Below are positions 8,259-17,018 of a stretch of DNA of 64,000 nt, in pieces. The DNA is taken from the NCBI RefSeq assembly GCF_014673215.1, contig NZ_JACWMS010000001.1, positions 744,001-808,000 of the forward strand, read 5' to 3'. This DNA is from Gordonia hankookensis. Its GTDB lineage: Bacteria; Actinomycetota; Actinomycetes; Mycobacteriales; Mycobacteriaceae. A program made the translations under genes and the position numbers. The notes below the pieces were generated by a model, which was given only the letters and a program-made list of their open reading frames with translations, ran no database searches and had not been told where the DNA came from. The first letter of the stretch is position 1. Every line of letters begins with the position of its first letter.

Positions 8259-8645
8259 GTGGAGGTCCTCACCAGCCGGGTCCTGCTGCGCACGCCCGAC
8301 CCGCAACGATTGCAGCACTTCTACCGGCACCGCCTGAAGCTCGCCGTCGCACGTGAGTACCCGGGTGGTGTGGTGTTCCACGCAGGCAACGGACTCATCG
8401 AGGTACCCGGACACATGAGCGATGACGTCGGTGACGGCGGTGGGGCCGATGCCGCTCTGTGGCTGCAGGTCCGCGACGTCGAGGCGGCCGAGCGCGAATT
8501 GCGCGCCGCCGATGTGGCCATCGTCCGGGAAGCACGTACCGAGCCATGGGGCCTGATCGAGATGCACATCGCCGATCCCGACGAGCGGACCATCATCGTC
8601 GTCGAGATCCCACAGGACCACCCCCTGCGGCGTGATACGCGATGA
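8259..8645 (+). CDS. VOC-family (glyoxalase/dioxygenase fold) protein
   Basis: A 128-residue protein with one vicinal-oxygen-chelate unit pair. The first beta-alpha-beta unit is LTSRVLLRTPDPQRLQHFY. The second unit contains LWLQVRDVEAAERELRAADV and ends in GLIEMHIADPDERTIIVVE. The penultimate E-M-H-I-A-D-P-D stretch is the usual place of metal or dimer-site residues. The GTG start at 8259 lies 3 bp after the preceding stop. The family includes glyoxalase I, bleomycin-resistance and ring-cleavage proteins; the specific activity here is unknown. Confidence 0.8.
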   Translation: MEVLTSRVLLRTPDPQRLQHFYRHRLKLAVAREYPGGVVFHAGNGLIEVPGHMSDDVGDGGGADAALWLQVRDVEAAERELRAADVAIVREARTEPWGLIEMHIADPDERTIIVVEIPQDHPLRRDTR

Positions 8646-8720
8646 CCGGCCCCGGCCCGGAGCCCGGAGGCCCCGCAAGGTTTGGCTGCGGCCGTCATCG
8701 GTCATGACAAACTGGAGCGC

Positions 8721-9986
8721 ATGAGTATCTGGAGCGCGCCCGTCGCAACCTCGCCGGTGGTCGCAACCGTCGAGTTGCCCGGCTCCAAGTCCATCACCAA
8801 TCGGGCCTTCGTCCTTGCGGCGTTGGCCGACGGCCCGTCGACCGTTCGCGGCGCGCTGCGCAGTCGGGACACCAACCTGATGCTGAACGGGCTCAGCGAG
8901 CTCGGGATCGGGGTGCAGGTCGACCCCGACGACGAGACCACGGTCGCCATCGAGCCCCGGCCCATGCACGGTGCCGATGTCTACTGCGGTCTGGCCGGGA
9001 CCGTGATGCGATTCCTGCCGCCGGTGGCGGCGTTCGCCGACGGCGTCGTCTCCTTCGACGGAGACGGGCAGGCACGCACTCGTCCACTCGCCACGATCCT
9101 CGACGGCCTGCGCGGTCTCGGTGTCGAGATCGTCGGGGACCGACTGCCGTTCACGGTCACGGCCGCAGGTGCGGCACGCGGAGGCCAGATCACCATCGAC
9201 GCATCCGCATCGTCGCAGTTCGTGTCCGGCCTCCTGTTGTCGGCGGCGCGATTCGACGACGGCGTCACGATCCGGCACGTCGGTCCACCGGTGCCGTCGA
9301 TGCCGCACATCGACATGACCCTCGAGATGCTGGGCACGGCCGGCGTCGACGTCGAGCGCCCCGGCCCAGACGAATGGCTGGTGTCACCGGGGCCCATCCG
9401 CGCCGTCGACTGGGAGATCGAGCCGGACCTCTCGAACGCGGCGGCGTTTCTCGCGGCAGCAGCCGTCACCCATGGCGCCGTCACCGTGCCGAGGTGGCCC
9501 GCGACCACCACGCAACCGGGTGTGCAGATCGTCGACATCCTGGCCGAGATGGGTTGTGCCATCGAACGTTCCGACGGAGCACTGACCGTCCGAGGCCCGG
9601 AGAAGCTCACCGGGGTCAGCATCGACCTGCGAGAGGTCGGCGAACTGACGCCCACAGTCGCCGCCCTGTGCGCCCTGGCCGACGGGGAGTCGGTGCTGTC
9701 GGGCATCGGCCACTTGCGCGGCCACGAAACCGACCGCCTCGCCGCGTTGTCGACCGAGATCAATCGGCTCGGCGGCGACTGCACCGAGACCGACGACGGT
9801 CTGCGGATCAGTCCGACGACGATGCACGGCGCGGTCTGGCAGTCCTATGCCGACCACCGCATGGCCACCGCCGGCGCGCTCATCGGGCTCGTGGTGCAAG
9901 GGGTCACCGTCGACGACGTGGAGACCACCTCCAAGACCTTGCCCGACTTTCCGGGTATGTGGCAGAAGATGATCGGGCACGTGTGA
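8721..9986 (+). CDS. aroA: 3-phosphoshikimate 1-carboxyvinyltransferase (EPSP synthase)
   Basis: A 421-residue enzyme of the shikimate pathway that joins shikimate-3-phosphate with phosphoenolpyruvate. The N-terminal substrate motif [18 protein letters not shown] carries Lys23, Ser24 and Arg28. The second conserved motif is [16 protein letters not shown] near residue 92, in the short form common in Mycobacteriales. C-terminal motifs include [12 protein letters not shown] and [18 protein letters not shown] 8721 gives the standard N-terminus. rsgA follows 1 bp after the stop, so the two are an operon, the order also known from Rv3227-Rv3228 of M. tuberculosis. Confidence 0.97.
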   Translation: MSIWSAPVATSPVVATVELPGSKSITNRAFVLAALADGPSTVRGALRSRDTNLMLNGLSELGIGVQVDPDDETTVAIEPRPMHGADVYCGLAGTVMRFLPPVAAFADGVVSFDGDGQARTRPLATILDGLRGLGVEIVGDRLPFTVTAAGAARGGQITIDASASSQFVSGLLLSAARFDDGVTIRHVGPPVPSMPHIDMTLEMLGTAGVDVERPGPDEWLVSPGPIRAVDWEIEPDLSNAAAFLAAAAVTHGAVTVPRWPATTTQPGVQIVDILAEMGCAIERSDGALTVRGPEKLTGVSIDLREVGELTPTVAALCALADGESVLSGIGHLRGHETDRLAALSTEINRLGGDCTETDDGLRISPTTMHGAVWQSYADHRMATAGALIGLVVQGVTVDDVETTSKTLPDFPGMWQKMIGHV

Positions 9987-9987
9987 C

Positions 9988-11022
9988 GTGACGCGCCGCG
10001 CCTCGAGCTACGACGAATCCGACGTCCGGATTCGTCCTGGCAAGGGCACCCGGCCCCGCACCAAGACGCGACCGAGTCACGACGACGCCGAAGACGCGAT
10101 GGTGGTGTCGGTGGACCGCGGCCGGTGGGGTTGCGTGATCGGCGGCGATCCGGATCGTCATGTGGTGGCGATGCGGGCACGCGAGCTCGGTCGCACTCCC
10201 GTCGTCGTCGGCGATCGGGTGGCGATCGTCGGTGACCTCACCGGACGCGCGGACACATTGGCGCGCATCGTGAAGGTCGCCGAGCGGAGCACCGTGCTAC
10301 GGCGGACCGCCGACGACACCGACCCGTACGAGCGCATCGTCGTGGCGAACGCGGATCAACTGCTGATCGTGACGGCACTGGCCGATCCGCCACCGCGCAC
10401 CGGGTTCGTCGAGCGCGCGCTCGCCGCGGCATTCGTCGGCGGACTGACGCCGATCCTGTGTCTGACGAAGTCCGATCTCGCCGACCCCGCCGAGTTCACC
10501 CGGGCATTCGCCGATCTCGATCTCCCCATCGTGCTCGCCGGGCAGTCGGACCCACTCGATGCGGTGTCGGGCCTCCTCGCCGAACGCATCACCGCGCTCA
10601 TCGGACATTCCGGGGTGGGAAAGTCGACTTTGGTCAACCGACTTGTGCCCCATGCAGATCGGGCGACCGGAGTGGTTTCCGGTGTCGGCAAGGGCCGACA
10701 CACGTCGACCCAGTCGGTGGCGCTGCCCCTGCCCGCCAGAACCGACCCGCGGGGTTGGGTGATCGACACCCCCGGCATCCGGTCGTTCGGGCTGGCCCAC
10801 GTGACCCCCGACGACATCGTCGCCGCCTTCGACGACCTGCGCGATGCGATCGAGGACTGCCCGCGGGGCTGCACGCACCTCGGTCCGCCTGCCGATCCGG
10901 AATGCGCGCTCGATCAGCTGGAGGGCAACTCCCATCGGCGCGCGATGGCGGTGCGGGCACTACTCGTCGCGGTCACCGACGCCCCCGCGACTGACGCAGC
11001 TCGGATGCACGACCCGTCCTGA
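9988..11022 (+). CDS. rsgA: Ribosome small-subunit-dependent GTPase RsgA
   Basis: A 344-residue, circularly permuted GTPase that acts late in 30S subunit maturation. After an OB-fold region (VVSVDRGRWGCVIGGDPDRHVVAMRARELGR), the G4 motif LTKSDL (about residue 157) precedes the G1 P-loop GHSGVGKSTL (about 206) and G3 DTPG (about 260). This is the permuted order diagnostic for the family. A C-terminal Cys/His cluster (CPRGCTH ... PEC) forms the zinc knuckle. The GTG start at 9988 follows the aroA stop by one base. Confidence 0.95.
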   Translation: MTRRASSYDESDVRIRPGKGTRPRTKTRPSHDDAEDAMVVSVDRGRWGCVIGGDPDRHVVAMRARELGRTPVVVGDRVAIVGDLTGRADTLARIVKVAERSTVLRRTADDTDPYERIVVANADQLLIVTALADPPPRTGFVERALAAAFVGGLTPILCLTKSDLADPAEFTRAFADLDLPIVLAGQSDPLDAVSGLLAERITALIGHSGVGKSTLVNRLVPHADRATGVVSGVGKGRHTSTQSVALPLPARTDPRGWVIDTPGIRSFGLAHVTPDDIVAAFDDLRDAIEDCPRGCTHLGPPADPECALDQLEGNSHRRAMAVRALLVAVTDAPATDAARMHDPS

Positions 11023-11099
11023 CCTCCCCCACGCGGGATCCCCGCCGAGCGGGCACCGTGGGACGCGATCGGCGTGCACGTGCGTCCGATCGGCAGGGG

Positions 11100-11837
11100 T
11101 CAGCGGTCGACGACGGTTGTCTCGAAGAAGTAGCGATCGGCACGGTAGGCGTGCCGCCCGACCTCGACGACCCGCCCGGCATCGTCGAATGCCGTGCGCT
11201 GCATGGTCAGCAAGGGCGCACCGACCTCGTCGCCGAGCAGAGCGGCCTCGTCGGCATCGGCTGCCTTGGCCCCGATCCGCTGCCGGGCGAGGCGAATGTG
11301 CACGCCACGTCCGCGCAGCCCCTTGTAGAGGCCACCGTTCTCGAGCTCACCGGCCGGCGGGCAGATGTCGGCGGGCAGGTGATTGATCATCAGCGCCAAC
11401 GGGTCTCCCCCGGCACTACGCAACCTCTTGACCGTGACCGCCTCCGCGCCAACCGCCATCCCGAGTTCGGTGCGCAGGTCGTCGTCGGGCACCCCGATCC
11501 GATACTCCAGCAATTGTGTCGTCGGATGCATTCCCGCCGTGGTCAGGTCGTCGTACAGACTGGTCAACTCCACCGACCGGTGGACCGGGTTCTGCACCAC
11601 CTGCGTTCCCACGCCACGCTTGCGGACGACCACACCCTTGTCGACCAATTCCTGGATCGCCTGCCGAATCGTGGGGCGGGACAATTTGAGCCGACTCGCC
11701 ATGTCGAGTTCGTTCTCCAGCCGATCACCGGGCGTGAGGTCACCTCGCACGATCGCGGCCTCGATGGCCTGCGCGAGCTGATGGTAGAGCGGAACCGGGG
11801 TCGACCGATCGAGTTCCACCGGGATGGGCGTGATCAC
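11100..11837 (-). CDS. GntR-family regulator (HutC type, UTRA domain), probable IolR-like repressor
   Basis: A 245-residue regulator. A winged helix-turn-helix at about residues 14-80 (YHQLAQAIEAAIVRGDLTPGD, SRLKLSRPTIRQAIQELVDKG) is followed by a UTRA ligand-binding domain (SLYDDLTTAGMHPTTQLLEYR, then AVTVKRLRSAGGDPLALMINHLP) and the terminal YRADRYFFETTVVDR. The GTG start at 11837 has a copy of the operator WTGTCYNNACAW 36 bp upstream (11873-11884), which suggests autoregulation. The same motif precedes the other inositol-island promoters. A GntR protein, IolR, is known to repress iol genes in Corynebacterium glutamicum, so this is the best candidate for the master regulator of the island. 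Confidence 0.85.
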   Translation of the reverse strand: MITPIPVELDRSTPVPLYHQLAQAIEAAIVRGDLTPGDRLENELDMASRLKLSRPTIRQAIQELVDKGVVVRKRGVGTQVVQNPVHRSVELTSLYDDLTTAGMHPTTQLLEYRIGVPDDDLRTELGMAVGAEAVTVKRLRSAGGDPLALMINHLPADICPPAGELENGGLYKGLRGRGVHIRLARQRIGAKAADADEAALLGDEVGAPLLTMQRTAFDDAGRVVEVGRHAYRADRYFFETTVVDR

Positions 11838-11872
11838 CTCGACACATTAACACCAGTGACATGGACATTAAT

Positions 11873-11884
11873 ATGTCTTGACAA
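11873..11884 (+). promoter_or_regulatory. Candidate IolR-type operator, site 1 (GntR autoregulation)
   Basis: ATGTCTTGACAA matches the island consensus WTGTCYNNACAW. It lies 36 bp upstream of the GntR start codon, just downstream of the LacI gene end. A further partial inverted repeat (GACAT-N4-ATGTC, 11864-11877) overlaps it. Regulator assignment is inference. Confidence 0.65.
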
Positions 11885-11901
11885 GAATCGATATGAGGAG
11901 A

Positions 11902-12921
11902 TCAGTCGGGCAGATTGTGCGGGGTGATGACCTGGATACCGGACACCCGCGGCGGTTGATCGCCGGGTAACGCGCCGTGGAACCGCATCACCGACTGCGC
12001 CACCTGCCGCATGTCGGCGCGCAGGTCGTGGTGTAACACCGCGGTCAGGTGCCCACTGCGCAGCAGTGCCCGGTTGGCGTCACCGAGGTCGTGTCCGATG
12101 AACGCCTCGCAGGTCCGGTCGGCGGCAGCGAACGCCGCGACGATGCCCCGGTTGCCGCCGCCGATCGAGTAGACCGCGCCGATGTCCGGGAAGTCGCGCA
12201 GGGCGCGGGCGGTGAGCGTCCCGCAGGTCGCGTCGAGGCCGTCGGAATCCGACACCTCGATGACTCGACGGCCGGGATCATGGGCACGCATGGCCGACCG
12301 GAATCCCATCTCGCGTTCTTCCTCGCCGCGGAACATCGCACTGCTGGTGATCACCAACACGTCTGCGTGGACATGACGGAGCCATTGGCACATCAGATAT
12401 CCCGCCGTCGCACCGGCGGCACGGTTGTCCATCCCGACATAAGCGATCCGCGTGCTCATGGGCACATCGGTCACCAGCGTGATCACCGGTACGCGGGCGG
12501 CGGTGAGCCGACCGATCGCCGCCGCGACCTCGGGTGTGTCCGGCGCCTTCAGCACCACCGCATGACTGCCCTGCCTGCCGATCGCATCGAGCTGGGCGAT
12601 GAGGTCGTCGGTCGCCCAGGTCTCCCTGAGGTGATAGCGCGCCCGCATCACCGCGGGCCGCAGGCCCGGGAACTCCTGTTCCATCGCCTCCCGGACCAAT
12701 CCGGAGAACTGGCGCGGGGTCTCCATCACCAGGTCGATCAGAAATCTGCGCCCGGACAGTCGCAACTGGGTGCGCTGCCGATCGAGGTCTGTGATGGCCT
12801 GTTCGACCTGCAACACGGTTCCCTCACGCACACCGGGCCGCCCGTGGAGCACACGATCGACGGTCGCCTCGCTCACCCCCGCCTGCCTGGCGATCTCCCG
12901 GACCGGATATCGATGTGGCAC
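11902..12921 (-). CDS. LacI-family transcriptional regulator
   Basis: A 339-residue LacI/PurR-type protein. The helix-turn-helix occupies about residues 4-25 (VREIARQAGVSEATVDRVLHG). A periplasmic-binding-protein-like effector domain follows (about 60-330). It contains APDTPEVAAAIGRLTAARVPVITLVTD and the inter-lobe segment AVYSIGGGNRGIVAAF. GTG 12921 has a CAGGAG ribosome site and puts the HTH at the N-terminus as required; longer in-frame versions have no family support. It is divergent from the PhyH-SDR-dehydrogenase operon, with operator site 2 in between. The effector is probably a cyclitol or sugar related to the adjacent operon. Confidence 0.88.
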   Translation of the reverse strand: MPHRYPVREIARQAGVSEATVDRVLHGRPGVREGTVLQVEQAITDLDRQRTQLRLSGRRFLIDLVMETPRQFSGLVREAMEQEFPGLRPAVMRARYHLRETWATDDLIAQLDAIGRQGSHAVVLKAPDTPEVAAAIGRLTAARVPVITLVTDVPMSTRIAYVGMDNRAAGATAGYLMCQWLRHVHADVLVITSSAMFRGEEEREMGFRSAMRAHDPGRRVIEVSDSDGLDATCGTLTARALRDFPDIGAVYSIGGGNRGIVAAFAAADRTCEAFIGHDLGDANRALLRSGHLTAVLHHDLRADMRQVAQSVMRFHGALPGDQPPRVSGIQVITPHNLPD

Positions 12922-12958
12922 GGAACACTCCTGAGGGATTCTTGATGGATAACTGCTC

Positions 12959-12970
12959 TTGTCCGGACAA
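12959..12970. promoter_or_regulatory. Candidate IolR-type operator, site 2
   Basis: TTGTCCGGACAA is a perfect 12-bp palindrome that fits WTGTCYNNACAW. It lies between the divergent LacI gene (start 12921) and the PhyH operon (start 13065), so it could control both. A further GTCAAG half-site lies 28 bp to the right. Confidence 0.65.
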
Positions 12971-13064
12971 TAAGATCTTGCCATTCTGGTCAAGTGATCA
13001 CGGCGGAATCGCCGAGGGCCCGATCTCGCACCACCGACCTTCGTCCCGAGAGGAGCGCACGCAC

Positions 13065-14267
13065 ATGACACTGCGCAGCGCCAGCCCCGCCACCGCCGTC
13101 CGCGACACCGACCGGAGCCGGGCCAACCGGATCACCGAGGCCGAGTGCGATCTGGAGGAATTCGTCGCACTCACTCAGCGGGCCACCGACCTCACCGACT
13201 ATCCGCACGCCGACTCCACCGATCGCGGTGTGCTCTTCTACGACTCGGCCTCCGTCGCCTCGGCGACCGGTGAGGTCCGCGAGGCGCTCGCCGACGAGTT
13301 GGCCGATGCACTGCTCAACGGGCCCGGCATCGTCGTCTTCTCCGGCGCCTTCGACGAGCGTCACGGACTCACCGAGATGACCACGCTGTTCGGCGAGATC
13401 ATCGCCGACCAGAAGGCCTCCGGCACCGTCGGTGGCGATCATTTCGCCAAGCCCGGCGCAAACGATCGGATCTGGAACGGAGTGCAGAAGGTCGCGCTGC
13501 GATCTCCCGAACTCTTTGCCCGCTACTACGCCAACGACGTGCTCGCACTCGTCAGCGAGGCCTGGCTCGGCCCGATGTATCAGGTGACGTCACAGCCCAA
13601 CGTGGTCAACCCGGGCGGCACGGCCCAGAACCCACATCGCGACTACCACCTCGGCTTCATGAGCACCAGCACCGCAGCCCGGTTCCGGGCGCACACCCAT
13701 CGTGTGTCGCCTGCCCTGACGCTGCAGGGTGCCATCGCCCACGTGGACATGCCGATCGAGTCCGGCCCGACGATGTATCTGCCCTTTTCGCAGCTCTACG
13801 AGGCCGGTTACCTCGCCTTCAACCTGCCGGAGTTCCGTGCGCACTTCGAGAAGAACTACGTCCAGTTGCCATTGCGTGCCGGTGACGCGGTGTTCTTCAA
13901 TCCCGCGTTGTTCCATGCCGCGGGGCAGAACACGTCCGCCGACATCAAGCGCATGGCCAACCTGCTTCAAGTGTCATCGGCGTTCGGTCGTGCCATGGAC
14001 GCGGTCGACCGCAGCGCCGTGGTGCGCGCGCTCTACCCGACACTGCTTCGCCTCGCCGAGCATGGCGACACGAATGCGGTGCGGAACGTGATCGCGTCGT
14101 CGGCCGAGGGATATGCCTTCCCGACAAACCTCGACATCGACCAGCCGATCACCGGACTGACCGGCGAGACACAGGCCGAACTCGTGGCGCGGGCAATCGC
14201 AGGCCGATTCGATGTCGACCGGTTCGAGCGTGAACTCGCCGAACTCGACGCCCGCCACACGGCCTGA
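13065..14267 (+). CDS. PhyH-type Fe(II)/2-oxoglutarate-dependent dioxygenase
   Basis: A 400-residue protein of the phytanoyl-CoA dioxygenase superfamily. The iron triad is visible as H-R-D in the segment NPHRDYHLGF (about residue 190) and a distal His in FHAAGQNTS (about residue 285), within a double-stranded beta-helix region (GDAVFFNPALFH). The family oxidises C-H bonds and often removes O- or N-methyl groups. ATG 13065 has a GAGAGGAG ribosome site. It heads a six-gene run of inositol-type genes: PhyH, SDR, Gfo/Idh, iolE-like, Gfo/Idh. Such an enzyme is not part of the standard myo-inositol route; a substrate such as a methylated or modified cyclitol is only a hypothesis. Confidence 0.82.
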   Translation: MTLRSASPATAVRDTDRSRANRITEAECDLEEFVALTQRATDLTDYPHADSTDRGVLFYDSASVASATGEVREALADELADALLNGPGIVVFSGAFDERHGLTEMTTLFGEIIADQKASGTVGGDHFAKPGANDRIWNGVQKVALRSPELFARYYANDVLALVSEAWLGPMYQVTSQPNVVNPGGTAQNPHRDYHLGFMSTSTAARFRAHTHRVSPALTLQGAIAHVDMPIESGPTMYLPFSQLYEAGYLAFNLPEFRAHFEKNYVQLPLRAGDAVFFNPALFHAAGQNTSADIKRMANLLQVSSAFGRAMDAVDRSAVVRALYPTLLRLAEHGDTNAVRNVIASSAEGYAFPTNLDIDQPITGLTGETQAELVARAIAGRFDVDRFERELAELDARHTA

Positions 14268-14285
14268 GCCGAAAGGACTTCCACG

Positions 14286-15065
14286 ATGACAACCCCATCG
14301 GTTCTGACCGACAAAGTGCTGTTGGTCAGCGGCGGAACACAAGGCATCGGCGCGGCAATCGTCCGTGCTGCCGCCGAGGCGGGAGCCCGGGTCGCGTTCA
14401 GCGGGCGCAACGCCGAGAAGGGCAAACAGCTGGCTGCCGAATTCGATGGCCGCCCGGTCGTCTTCGTCCAGGCCGACCTGTCCGATCCGGCGGCGGCCAC
14501 CGAGAGCGTGGCCGCGACGATCGCCGAGTTCGGCCGCATCGACTGCCTGGTGAACGCCGCAGGTACCACCACTCGGGGCAGCCTGCTCGCCACCACCCCG
14601 GAGCTGTTCGACAGCCACATCGCGATCAACATGCGCGCTCCGTTCTTCACCATGCAGGCAGCGGTGAGCGACATGATCGGCCGCAATGCACCGGGCAGCA
14701 TCGTCAACATCATCACCATGTCGTCCTACGGTGGGCAGGCGTACCTGGCCCCGTATTCGGCGTCGAAGGCAGGACTGGTCGGATTGACCAAGAACGCCGC
14801 GCACGCGCACCGCTGGGATCGCATCCGGATCAACGGGCTCAACATCGGGTGGAGCGAAACCGAGGGTGAGGCCGACGTCCAGAAGCGATTCCACGGCGCC
14901 GACGACACCTGGATCGACCAGGCCAACGCTTCGGTGCCGATGGGCAGACTCGGCCAGCCCGACGAGATCGCCGACTTCGTCGTGTTCCTGCTGTCCGACC
15001 GCAGCGGGGTGGTGACCGGATCGGTCATCGACTGGGACCAGATGGTGATGGGTGGATTCGACTGA
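14286..15065 (+). CDS. SDR-family NAD(P)-dependent oxidoreductase
   Basis: A 259-residue classical short-chain dehydrogenase/reductase. The cofactor motif is SGGTQGIGAAIV near the N-terminus, followed by the NAG-like motif VNAAGTTT. The active-site Ser of TMSSYGG is followed by Tyr and Lys in YSASKAG. The end has SGVVTGSVIDWDQMVMGG. It probably oxidises a polyol or cyclitol hydroxyl in the island pathway. It starts 18 bp after the PhyH gene with a GAAAGGA ribosome site and overlaps the next gene by one base, so it is within one operon. The exact substrate is unknown. Confidence 0.88.
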   Translation: MTTPSVLTDKVLLVSGGTQGIGAAIVRAAAEAGARVAFSGRNAEKGKQLAAEFDGRPVVFVQADLSDPAAATESVAATIAEFGRIDCLVNAAGTTTRGSLLATTPELFDSHIAINMRAPFFTMQAAVSDMIGRNAPGSIVNIITMSSYGGQAYLAPYSASKAGLVGLTKNAAHAHRWDRIRINGLNIGWSETEGEADVQKRFHGADDTWIDQANASVPMGRLGQPDEIADFVVFLLSDRSGVVTGSVIDWDQMVMGGFD

Positions 15066-16102
15066 TGGGACTGACAATCGGGGTCATCGGCCTCGGGCGG
15101 ATCGGCGGATTCCATGCCGACACACTCGCCGCCCTACCCACTGTCGAGGACCTCGTGGTCACCGACGCCCACCCGGCCGCCATCGACGCGACCACTGCCC
15201 GGCTCAGCACTGCCCGAGCGGTTTCCGACGCCGACACACTGTTGAGCGCCGGAGTCGACGCGGTGGTCATCGCCAGCGCCACGCCGACGCACGCCGCACT
15301 GATCGACAAGGCCGTCGCCGCCGGAGTTCCGACGCTGTGCGAGAAACCGATCGCTTTGTCGGTCAAGGATTCTGCCGAAGTGGTTCACCGCGTCGCCGAC
15401 TCCGGGGTACCGGTGCACATCGGGTACAACCGACGGTTCGATCCGGCCATGGCCGCGGCACGTGCTTCGGTGGCGGCCGGCGACCTCGGTTTCATCACCA
15501 CCGCGCGATCGACCACCCTCGACCCGGCGCCGCCGCCACGTGACTACATCGCGGCCTCGGGCGGCATCTTCCGCGACTGCGCGGTGCATGATTTCGACAC
15601 GCTACGTTGGCTTCTCGACGACGAGGTGGTCGAGGTGTACGCCGCGGGCGGCAACCAGGGCGACCCGCATTTCGCGGAGGTCGGCGACGTCGACTCCGCG
15701 TCGGTCCTGCTGACCTTCGCATCCGGCACCATCGGTGTGGTGTCGGTGACCCGCTACAACGGCCGCGGCTACGACTGCCGACTCGAGGTGCACGGCAGCA
15801 CCGATTCCGTCGTCGCCGGCTGGGATGACGGCACCCCCGCCCGGAACCTCCAGCCGGGCTGCGGCTTTCCCGGCGGTACCCCGCACGCATTCTTCATGGA
15901 CCGGTTCGCCGCCGCCTACCGCGCCGAGCTGACCGCATTCTGCGACACCGTCGCCGGTGACGGGTCGCCCGCGCTGTGCACTGCCCGCGACGCTCTCGAG
16001 GTCGCGGTGATCGCCGAGGCGGCCACCCGATCGGCCACCGCCCACCGACCGGTCCGCACCGATGAGGTACGGGCGCATCACGTTACCGCACAACGACAGT
16101 GA
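15065..16102 (+). CDS. Gfo/Idh/MocA-family oxidoreductase (inositol 2-dehydrogenase-like)
   Basis: A 345-residue NAD(P)-dependent dehydrogenase. The Rossmann motif GVIGLGRIGGFHA is at the N-terminus. The conserved EKPIALS Lys-Pro motif is near residue 97, followed by GYNRRFDP. The catalytic D-x-x-x-H pattern lies in RDCAVHDFDTLRWLL near residue 180, as in myo-inositol 2-dehydrogenases. It most likely oxidises inositol isomers or derivatives to inososes. ATG 15065 overlaps the SDR stop (TGATG). It is one of six intact Gfo/Idh/MocA enzymes in the island; the specialisation of each cannot be told from sequence alone. Confidence 0.87.
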   Translation: MGLTIGVIGLGRIGGFHADTLAALPTVEDLVVTDAHPAAIDATTARLSTARAVSDADTLLSAGVDAVVIASATPTHAALIDKAVAAGVPTLCEKPIALSVKDSAEVVHRVADSGVPVHIGYNRRFDPAMAAARASVAAGDLGFITTARSTTLDPAPPPRDYIAASGGIFRDCAVHDFDTLRWLLDDEVVEVYAAGGNQGDPHFAEVGDVDSASVLLTFASGTIGVVSVTRYNGRGYDCRLEVHGSTDSVVAGWDDGTPARNLQPGCGFPGGTPHAFFMDRFAAAYRAELTAFCDTVAGDGSPALCTARDALEVAVIAEAATRSATAHRPVRTDEVRAHHVTAQRQ

Positions 16103-16112
16103 GGACCCCGAC

Positions 16113-17018
16113 ATGACCAGCGCCGACACGACCAGCGGAAGACTTCGTATCGCCGCCGCGCCCATCTCCTGGGGAGTCTGCGAGGTCCCCGGATGGGGAC
16201 ACCAGCTCAGCCCCGAGCGGGTTCTCGGCGAGATGCGCGAACTCGGCGTCACCGCCGCCGAAACCGGCCCCGAGGGGTTCCTGCCCACCTCCCCCGCAGA
16301 GTTGCGGGACACCCTGGCCTCCTACGACCTCCGCTGCGTCGGATCGTTCGTGCCGGTCGTCCTGCACAAGTCCGACCACGATCCGGCCCCGGCGGTGAAC
16401 GAGGTCCTCGACCGGCTCGAAACCTCCGGCGGCGACGTCCTCGTCCTCGCCGCCGCGACCGGTGTGGACGGCTACGACGATCGGCCGGATCTGTCCGAGG
16501 AGGAGTGGACCACGTTGCTCGCCAACCTCGATCGCCTCGGCGACCTGGCGACCGAGCGCGGTGTCACCGCCGCCCTGCATCCGCACGTGGGCACGATGAT
16601 CGAGAAGCGCGACGAGGTCTACCGCGTGCTCGAGAACTCGACGATCGGCCTGTGCCTCGACACCGGCCATCTGTTGATCGGCGGTACCGACCCGCTCGAG
16701 CTCACCGAGGCGTTCACTGACCGCATCACACACGCGCACCTCAAGGACGTCCGGGTCGAGCTCGCCGAACAGGTGCAGCGCGGTGAGGTCACCTACACCG
16801 ACGCGGTGGCCCAGGGCATGTATGTGCCGCTCGGCGCCGGGGAGGCGCGTATCGCGCGTGTGGTGAGCACTCTCGTCGACGCCGGGTTCGACGGCTGGTA
16901 TGTCCTCGAGCAGGACACGATTCTCGCCGACGAGTCCGACGGCGACGCCGCCGCAGGCAACGTCGCGGTGTCGATGTCGTTTCTGCGCAAGGTTGCTCAG
17001 CGGCCGGTGCGGGTGTGA
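16113..17018 (+). CDS. iolE: IolE-like inosose dehydratase (TIM-barrel)
   Basis: A 301-residue AP-endonuclease-2-type TIM barrel. The opening IAAAPISWGVCEVPGWG is characteristic of myo-inosose-2 dehydratase, which converts scyllo-inosose to 3D-trihydroxycyclohexane-1,2-dione. The metal-site segment ALHPHVGTMIEKRDEVYR (about residue 153) corresponds to the HHHMGT motif of IolE. CLDTGHLLIGGTDPL and ITHAHLKDV supply the other conserved acidic and His residues. ATG 16113 follows GAGGACCCCGAC and lies 10 bp after the preceding gene. No second iolE candidate exists in the window, so this gene should supply the dehydratase for the iolD-iolB-iolC genes further on. Confidence 0.85.
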   Translation: MTSADTTSGRLRIAAAPISWGVCEVPGWGHQLSPERVLGEMRELGVTAAETGPEGFLPTSPAELRDTLASYDLRCVGSFVPVVLHKSDHDPAPAVNEVLDRLETSGGDVLVLAAATGVDGYDDRPDLSEEEWTTLLANLDRLGDLATERGVTAALHPHVGTMIEKRDEVYRVLENSTIGLCLDTGHLLIGGTDPLELTEAFTDRITHAHLKDVRVELAEQVQRGEVTYTDAVAQGMYVPLGAGEARIARVVSTLVDAGFDGWYVLEQDTILADESDGDAAAGNVAVSMSFLRKVAQRPVRV

